Made by a program: the position numbers and the translations under genes
Assembly (NCBI RefSeq): GCF_026210795.1
Contig: NC_089440.1
Location: 4,402,001-4,466,000, forward strand
Direction of reading: 5' to 3'
Source: Rhizophagus irregularis
Lineage: Eukaryota; Glomeromycota; Glomeromycetes; Glomerales; Glomeraceae
Length of the DNA stretch: 64,000 nt
Shown here: one piece after another, positions 57,712 to 64,000 of the stretch
Layout: each line of letters opens with the position of its first letter
Numbering within the stretch: the stretch's first letter is position 1
Notes under the pieces: generated by a model
Seen by the model: the letters and a program-made list of their open reading frames with translations, nothing else
What the model was told of the DNA's origin: nothing
Database searches by the model: none

Positions 57712-60700
57712 ATGGACAAAGCAGCATATGAAGCTCTATCACTTGTTCTTTCTTCAGATCCCAATGTAAGACTAGCGGCTGAAGCAAGGCTTAAAGAGTT
57801 AGAGAAACTTCCAGGTTGGTTTAAAATAAAGATATTTATTTGTGTCTGAACGCGTTAGTTCTCAAGAGTCTCGATATTAGCGAATATCACAATTTATTAA
57901 ATATTTTTTAGAGTATCCCGTTAGTCTTGCTAAAATGGTGGTTTCACAAGAAATAGATATTTCATACCGACAAATATCCTTGCTTTTTTGAAATATTATC
58001 GTATTTTATCATATTTTTTATTCCTTAATTGTTTATCTATTACTCGGCAGCAATTAATTTGAAAAATTACATTGAAACGCATTGGTCACCTTCGAACAGT
58101 AAATTCATTGGCCCAGAACCAAATTTCGAGGTTTGTTAGAAATGATCCTATTGCGTAGCCATAAGTTTATGTATAAACTATTCTTAAATTTTAGATAAAG
58201 GCTGTTGTACGTGAATTAGCATTTAACGGGCTATCCGATCCTTCAAGTAAAATTCGTGTCGCATCGGTATCTACTTCTATTGTCACATAATTACCAAAGG
58301 TTTAAAGGTCTTTTATGATTATCTTAATACTATCCATGTTTTCTATATGATACAGGCATACGTTGTGTCAAAGATTGCTAACAACGATTGGCCTGAGTAT
58401 TGGCCAAATCTTTTGGATTTATTGGTGTCGCAATTAAAATCTGGTTCTCCGTATCAAGTTCATGGTTCTATGAGGGTTCTGAATGGTACAATTACATATA
58501 ATTATTTAATTTACGCTCTTATCTTTTGATATTACTAATTATATTTATAATCATATAAGAATTTTTTACAAATGATATAACGGAACAACAATTTTCTCAG
58601 GTAACTCCATTATTGCTGCCGGAGCTTTCAAGGATTTTGCAATCTGAAGGAGTAAGTTGAACCTCTTAATTTATGTTTTTTAATTTCGCGAACTATATTA
58701 ATAATTGATCTATTCTTGAAGATTCATTCCTACAAAACTCGTGGACGGGCCATTACAATATTTAAACAATGCATAGAAATATTGGTTATGCTTAAGGAAG
58801 AACATCCAGAAGCAATTGAGCCTTTTTTAAAGCCTATATTACCTGAATGGTTGCAAGTTTTTTCAAATATTTTGAAGAAACGAACAATTGATAATGAGGA
58901 AATTGAGAATGAAGAATACGGATTAAAACTGGAGATTGTGAAGGTAAAAGAAACAACTTTTTTTATTATAAGGTTGTAAAAATTTATTTATTTTTTTTTT
59001 AAAAAAATAAATGCTCAATTTTTAGTGTTTGAATTACTTAATAAAACATTTCCCAAAATTAATTTCGGATTATCTTCTTGTGTTATTGGAACCAGTGTGG
59101 CTGGATTTGGTTTATCAAAGAGATAGATATCCTTCTAATTTATTTAATTTAATATTAGATATTCTTTAATTTTATTATCTTTAATTTTTTATTATTGAAA
59201 TACGTTTATTAACATGTATGTCCGTCCTTCTGATGATGATGGAATAAATTTTTATCAAGATTCTGATGGAGATGTAATTGGCTTTGAATATTTACTTTTT
59301 GCCCAATTTGAATTTGTTGGTTTATCCGTTCGTAAACAAGCAGCCAAAGCACTCTTCGAAGATAATGAAAAAGGTGGCTTCTTGAAGCAAATCATTTGGA
59401 TTATCATATCCTACATGCAAATGACTGAGGAACAGGTTTGTCAATTAAACCGAGATAAGATTAAGTTTACATATGTTTTAATTGTTTTAAATTTTAAATT
59501 TGCTTCTAGGTTGAAATTTGGTCATCAGATGCAAACCAATTTGTTGCTGATGACGATGATGAAACTTTTAACTATAGTGTTAGAGTTGCAGCAATAGATT
59601 TATTACAAGTAAATAAAATATTCAATTGACGCTATTAATTTCATTTATTGTCTTTAACTAACCTATCCCTTTTTGATTTTAAGATCTTACTGGATAAATT
59701 CTCAGAACAAGCACTACAAGCTCTTGCTGATACTACCAAGCATCTTATAGAAGAATCTGACAAAGCACGTGTTGCAGGTGATACTGGTTGGTATGTAATA
59801 TTTTGAGACTTATATATGCTGATTGTTTCCTAATTGATGAATTTACATTTCCTATCGCAATTTAGGTGGAAAATGCAAGAGGCTTGTTTAAAAGCAATTG
59901 GTTATGTTTCTGATGATTTCTTGTTAGCAATTCAAGATTCTAAAGTGAATTTTGATCTCTCTGGATTGTTTGAACATGTCGTGTTTAATCATATTGCTGC
60001 AACAGGTAAGCATGATTTGAAGTCCAATTATCAGATTAAATTATAATTTCTAATAAATGATTTCCCTTTAAGGTATTCCTTTTCTCCAAGGGCGAGCAAT
60101 TGTGTTTTCCAGTCAATTTGCTACATTCTTATCCGAAGAATTCGCATCACGATATGTTGCTGCCACTGTTGAGGCCATTCAACGGATTGAATCCATCCCT
60201 GTCAAAGTATCCGCTTTAAGAGCATTACAAAAGTATAAACATTCTTAATATTAATATTGTTTATGAATTTTTTTATAATTTAATTTGTTTATTTAACTAA
60301 TGATATACTAGTTTCTGTCGTCATTTGGATACACAATATGTAGCACCATATCAATCTAATATAATTGAAGCAGTAGCAACTCTGTTGAATGTTACATCCG
60401 AGGATTCATTAATTTTAGTGTTAGAAACATTAGAATTTGCAATCAAAGTAATTAAAAGCAACATATATAAATTTCAATTCAATTTTTATTTGTGCTACTA
60501 ATAAGCACCTTTTTCTATGTTTAGATAAATAATGAAGTAACAGCCGGGTATGAACATATGATAGGACCATTGATAATTGATGTGTGGATGAAAAATCCTA
60601 CTGGTAAATTTCTTTTTTAATATTATTTTACCAAACGCTTATTGATATACTATATTAATGTCACCATTTCATATTTCAGATCATCTTGTTGTTTCAGTTA

Positions 60701-62818
60701 TAACCGATCTTTTTGAATCTTTAGCAGGCAATACAGCTGCTTATTCCTCATTTCAAGCCAGGGCATTGCCATCTTTAGTTAATATAATAAACAATGTTAC
60801 CGATTCTGCAGCGATTGCGGTAATATATTGTAACCTAAGTTTTTTATCTCAAAGTACAATTGAACTAAATTGTTAATTCTTAAAACTTTTCAACTTGACA
60901 TAGTCAGCAATAGATTTAATAGCAAGTTTAGTTAAAGGGGGACCATCACCTTTGCCTTCGTCGTACGTTGAACACATATTTCCTTCATTAATACATTTAA
61001 TGTTAATACATGAAGACAGAAGTATATCACAGGTCTGTACAGTTCCTCGAGATTATTAGTAAATAAAAGTAAGTTCAACTAAAATTCTTTTTTTTATTTG
61101 ATTTTATAGAGTGGTGAAGTTTGCTTGAAATATTTTATACAAAAAGATTGTGGACATATCGCACAATGGTAAAGTTCCTTTCTCTCAGATATTTAATTCA
61201 TGATTGTTAAGATTGTCTTGATTATTAGGACGGATACATCTGGAAAGACAGGCTTAGATTATGTTATACAATATATTGCAAAGGCTCTTCAACCAAAAGA
61301 GAGTGAATCCGCTGGTTTTCTCGGTGATCTGGTGGTAAAACTTATTAAAAAGGTAATATAAGAAACATAAATTACGAGTTACTTGATAGTAAACTGATAT
61401 TTCATCTTAATTATTTAAAAGGCAGGTAATAGAATCGTGCCCGTACTTCCAGAATTACTTAAGGCAGCTGCTACCAAGTTAGAAGGAGCAAAAACTGCTA
61501 CTTTTATACAGGTATTATATTTCACCATATTTTATTTTATTTTTATTTTTATTTTTTTTTAAAATAAGGTGATATATTTCGAATCCAAATAACCTTTATT
61601 ATGAGCATTGATCAATCAATTATTTTATCAGTCGTTAGTTATGATATTTGCGCACTTAATGTTAAACCAGTTGTCTACAGTTGTTGAATTCTTGAATACG
61701 TTGGATATAAATGGACGAAATGGTTTAGAGATATTGCTCAATACTTGGCTTGAAAATCACGAAAGTTTTCAAGGATATTACAGTATTAAAGTTAGGTACG
61801 ATGTATTATGTTATTGATTTCCCATTTATTTATCTTATATTATCTTACAAGAGGACAATTTATAGTGCCATTGCACTATCTAAACTATTTCTTTCCGGAG
61901 ACCCACGAATACAAGGTATTCAAGTTAAAGGTGATTTAATTGTCACTAATTCTTCTAGTATGTATTATGTTTGATATTTCATTATCAAAATTATTATGTC
62001 GACTTTAAGAAAAACCGATTCTTTTAAAAAAATCATTTATTTTACAGGGATTATGACTCGGTCGAGAAGTCGAAAAAGTATGTTATATTAAGTATAAATT
62101 TTCGTCACAATTGAACAATTTATCCAAACATTTATATTATTTGTAGATCCTGACCAGTTTACCTATGTTTCCGCCAACGTAAAGATAATTAAACTACTTA
62201 TCTCGGACCTTCAAAATTCATCAGATAGCGATGTAAAACGATCAGAACTGGATTATGATGAATATGACGACGAAGACAGCGTTGAAACCGATGATGAAGT
62301 AAGAAATTATCAATAGATTTTCATATTTCACGATGTATATTTAATCTTTAATTTGTTATTTTTATCTAACAAGTGCGATGAATGGGAAGATGTAGAAGAA
62401 CCTTCTCCGTTTGCTCCAGCCGAAGATTATGTTGTTCTTTCTGGTAATATAATGATGGCGTGTTTGTAATAGTTTTTAGAGTAAGCTTAAGAAGATTTAA
62501 CATATTTCAAAAAATTTAGAATACCTAGATAAAGGGAAAGACCTTGACGATGTCGATGATGACCCAGACATAAAAGAAGATCCTGTTTATCTTACGAATC
62601 TTAGAGTAAAATCATTATCTTTAATTTTGAAAATATTTATATAAAATAAAATGCAATCATGTATTAATTAAATTTGATTTATGCTATAGGATTATCTGAC
62701 CGACTTTTTTCGTCATTGTGCAATGCAGAATGAGAATAATTTTGTTCAATTATGTTCCGAATTAAACGAAGATGAGCAACAAAAATTACAATCATTAGTT
62801 AATGGCAAACATACATAA
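57712..62818 (+). CDS. Importin-9 / Kap114-type karyopherin
   Basis: Importin-beta superfamily nuclear transport receptor built of HEAT repeats; the family (IPO9, yeast Kap114) carries histones, TBP, ribosomal proteins and actin under Ran control. I join 27 exons totalling 1,028 aa, close to animal IPO9. Landmarks: N-terminal 'LRLKELEKL'-type importin-beta domain start, 'NLKNYIETHW', 'NDWPEYWPNLLDLL', 'QVHGSMRVLNEFF', 'DSDGDVIGFEYLLFAQFEFV', 'MQMTEEQVEIWSSDANQFV', 'DDDDETFNYSVRVAAIDLL', 'WWKMQEACLKAIG', 'QSLVMIFAHLMLNQLSTVVE'-like region, 'IMTRSRSRKNPDQFTYV', an acidic stretch and 'DDDPDIKEDPVYLTNLRDYL'. Two introns (57974-58043, 59127-59203) fit U12-type AT-AC rules; all others are GT-AG. 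Phases of all exons sum correctly. Start chosen at 57712, the first ATG leading into MDKAAYEALS. Confidence 0.93.
57974..58043 (+). other. U12-type AT-AC intron 2 of importin-9
   Basis: 70 bp. The exon ends ...TACCGACAA; the intron begins ATATCCTT, the full U12 donor consensus. A TTCCTTAAT box (58021-58029) matches the U12 branch consensus, with its A about 15 nt before the terminal AC (58042-58043). Splicing gives 'YRQ|SAAINLKNYIETHW' in phase 0. No GT donor is available nearby. Confidence 0.8.
59127..59203 (+). other. Second U12-type AT-AC intron of importin-9
   Basis: 77 bp. Begins ATATCCTT and ends AC at 59202-59203. A weaker branch-like TCTTTAAT lies about 19 nt upstream of the AC. Joining AG|G gives 'LVYQRDRFINMYVRPSDDDG', in frame. 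No AG acceptor lies close to the next exon. Confidence 0.72.
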
Positions 62819-63716
62819 TATTGTACAAAAAGAACTTAATAAATTTATTAATGTATCTTAATATACTTTAGAAAATTATGTACAGAAAACAATTTTTTCA
62901 CAATTATAGAGGGAAGTAATAATTCATTTAAAGGCCAAAATGATTATTTATTTTAATAAATAATTGTGAACTCTACTACTGTGGAATATGGAAAATTTGT
63001 TCGTATCTTTGGATCATATTTAGGCTAGGTCTGACTAAGTCTTATTAAGATTTAAAATTAAGGTTACGATAATGAAAGACAAATTTTTCAAAACATTTAA
63101 GTTCTTCTTGTCAATGGTATGGGTCTCATCAATTTCTCTTATGGGACCAAGTTAAACGAAATTTATAGAAATGAATCAAATGATATAAAAAAAGAAATAA
63201 AAATTTGAATTTTCGAGAATAAATTTATGAGAATTTTTTGCATTTTGGAATTTTTGCATTATGATATTGAAATTTCTAAATCTTTTTTTTTTAGTCATGA
63301 TCATCTTTCTATTAGTTGTATATAATCCTCTACGTGATTTTCTTATATCTTTTTCCATTTGATGCAGATTAGGCCATGTTGTCGCTTTATTGAACCAGAT
63401 ATATTGGACCTGCAAAAATTACTAAGTCAATTAAATTTACAGTTGATAAGGAAATGGGACATCAAACTATTTTGCTAAAAAAGATAGTGTAGATACCTCA
63501 CAGTGAAGAAAAAGTTAAAATAAAATTCTCGCAAGCAAATGAAGGAACCATATTGTCCAAAAATATCTAATAATAGCACCGGAGAAAGCTAAACGTCGAT
63601 TAACCGCAAACCGGTGGAAGTACTGATGGTTTCAAAATTTCCTTAAATTGGATTGTCAGGCATAATTTCTTTAAACAATCCGTAAACACTCTTTAGCAAC
63701 GCCTGTAATATTCTCT
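62819..63716. other. Convergent intergenic region
   Basis: Between the 3' ends of importin-9 and the Bdp1-like gene. A 79-residue minus frame (63415-63176) has no recognised motif and is Lys/Asn/Phe-rich as expected from composition. Confidence 0.45.
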
Positions 63717-64000
63717 TTAAAATCTATATTTTTTTCTATATTCGAAGAATTCTCCTTGTCGAATCAATGCGTTGTGGAGGCGTTTATTATTTTTCTTTTG
63801 TTCGGTCTTAAATTTGTTCGTGATTTGTTTTTGTGTTCTTCTCATCACCGTCGCAATTCTACCAAAGTCCAACCCTAAAAGCGCAATGCATTTATAAAAT
63901 TTTTCTGTGTCTTGGGTGGACCAACGACGAGTAAATTCTTTAGGCACATCAGACCTCAATTGATTTGGTAATTCATCATATATGTCAAGCTCTATGACAT
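63717..64000 (-). CDS. TFIIIB subunit Bdp1 (B'')-like, C-terminal exon, partial
   Basis: The minus-strand frame is open from the window edge to a stop at 63717-63719. After an acidic lead-in (VIELDIYDELPNQL) it encodes a SANT/Myb-like domain: 'RRWSTQDTEKFYKCIALLG', then 'DFGRIATVMRRTQKQITNKF' and 'KTEQKKNNKRLHNAL'. The pattern RW-ST-T-E-F...G-DF-I...RT-QI-NKFK-E-K-N-RL is that of Bdp1, which with Brf1 and TBP recruits RNA polymerase III to tRNA and 5S genes. Other SANT proteins are less likely because of the 'NKFK.E.KKN..R' continuation. The upstream part lies outside the window. Confidence 0.8.
   Translation of the reverse strand, partial: VIELDIYDELPNQLRSDVPKEFTRRWSTQDTEKFYKCIALLGLDFGRIATVMRRTQKQITNKFKTEQKKNNKRLHNALIRQGEFFEYRKKYRF

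Noticed and set aside
63176-63415. 79-codon minus-strand frame between importin-9 and the Bdp1-like gene
   Set aside because: No domain, Lys/Asn/Phe-rich composition as expected from AT-rich DNA, and no splice link to the Bdp1-like exon was evident.

Overview
This is a eukaryotic nuclear window, very AT-rich, with short introns (about 60-110 bp), BTB-BACK-TLDc genes and a heavy load of DNA transposons. The mix best fits an arbuscular mycorrhizal fungus (Glomeromycotina, Rhizophagus-like). That assignment is inference from composition and gene families, not a database match. No tRNA, rRNA or CRISPR was recognised.

Layout. 1-2.9 kb: 3' part of a dead non-LTR retrotransposon with its poly(A). 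3-9 kb: small inverted-repeat elements, a MULE/FAR1-like transposase relic, telomere-like CCCTAA motifs and one unknown gene. 9.4-18.2 kb: four real genes on the plus strand: a membrane carbon-nitrogen hydrolase, two adjacent BTB-TLDc genes, and a DUF1295 / steroid-5-alpha-reductase-like membrane protein. 18.2-55.6 kb: a repeat province. It holds a nested transposon stack (20.6-26.2 kb), gene-fragment pseudogenes (CBP20/NCBP2-like, Nup192/205-like), a CACTA-like element made only of satellites (31.8-35.8 kb), a 9-kb hAT element that itself carries a second hAT-type element with a perfect 8-bp target duplication (41.7-50.8 kb), and several MITE families. 55.7-64 kb: a gene-dense housekeeping block with transaldolase (minus), importin-9/Kap114 (plus, 27 exons) and the C-terminal exon of a TFIIIB subunit Bdp1-like protein (minus, cut by the window edge).

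Most unusual features. (1) Two tandem arrays (about 49.38-50.47 and 50.87-52.70 kb) have units of about 112 bp, each reading as a complete U2-type intron: GTAAG donor, TACTAAC branch box, T-rich tract and TAG acceptor, alternating with mini-exons of about 32 nt. A third array inside the CACTA-like element (32.5-34.3 kb) reads the same way on the minus strand. (2) The importin gene restores its reading frame and family sequence only if two introns are U12-type AT-AC introns, each beginning exactly ATATCCTT. (3) Two other genes need microexons of 1 nt and 5 nt to stay in frame. Together these point to splicing-related sequence being important both to genes and to repeats here.

Gene models were spliced by hand from frame continuity, splice signals and family resemblance. 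All family names rest on recognised motifs, not on searches.
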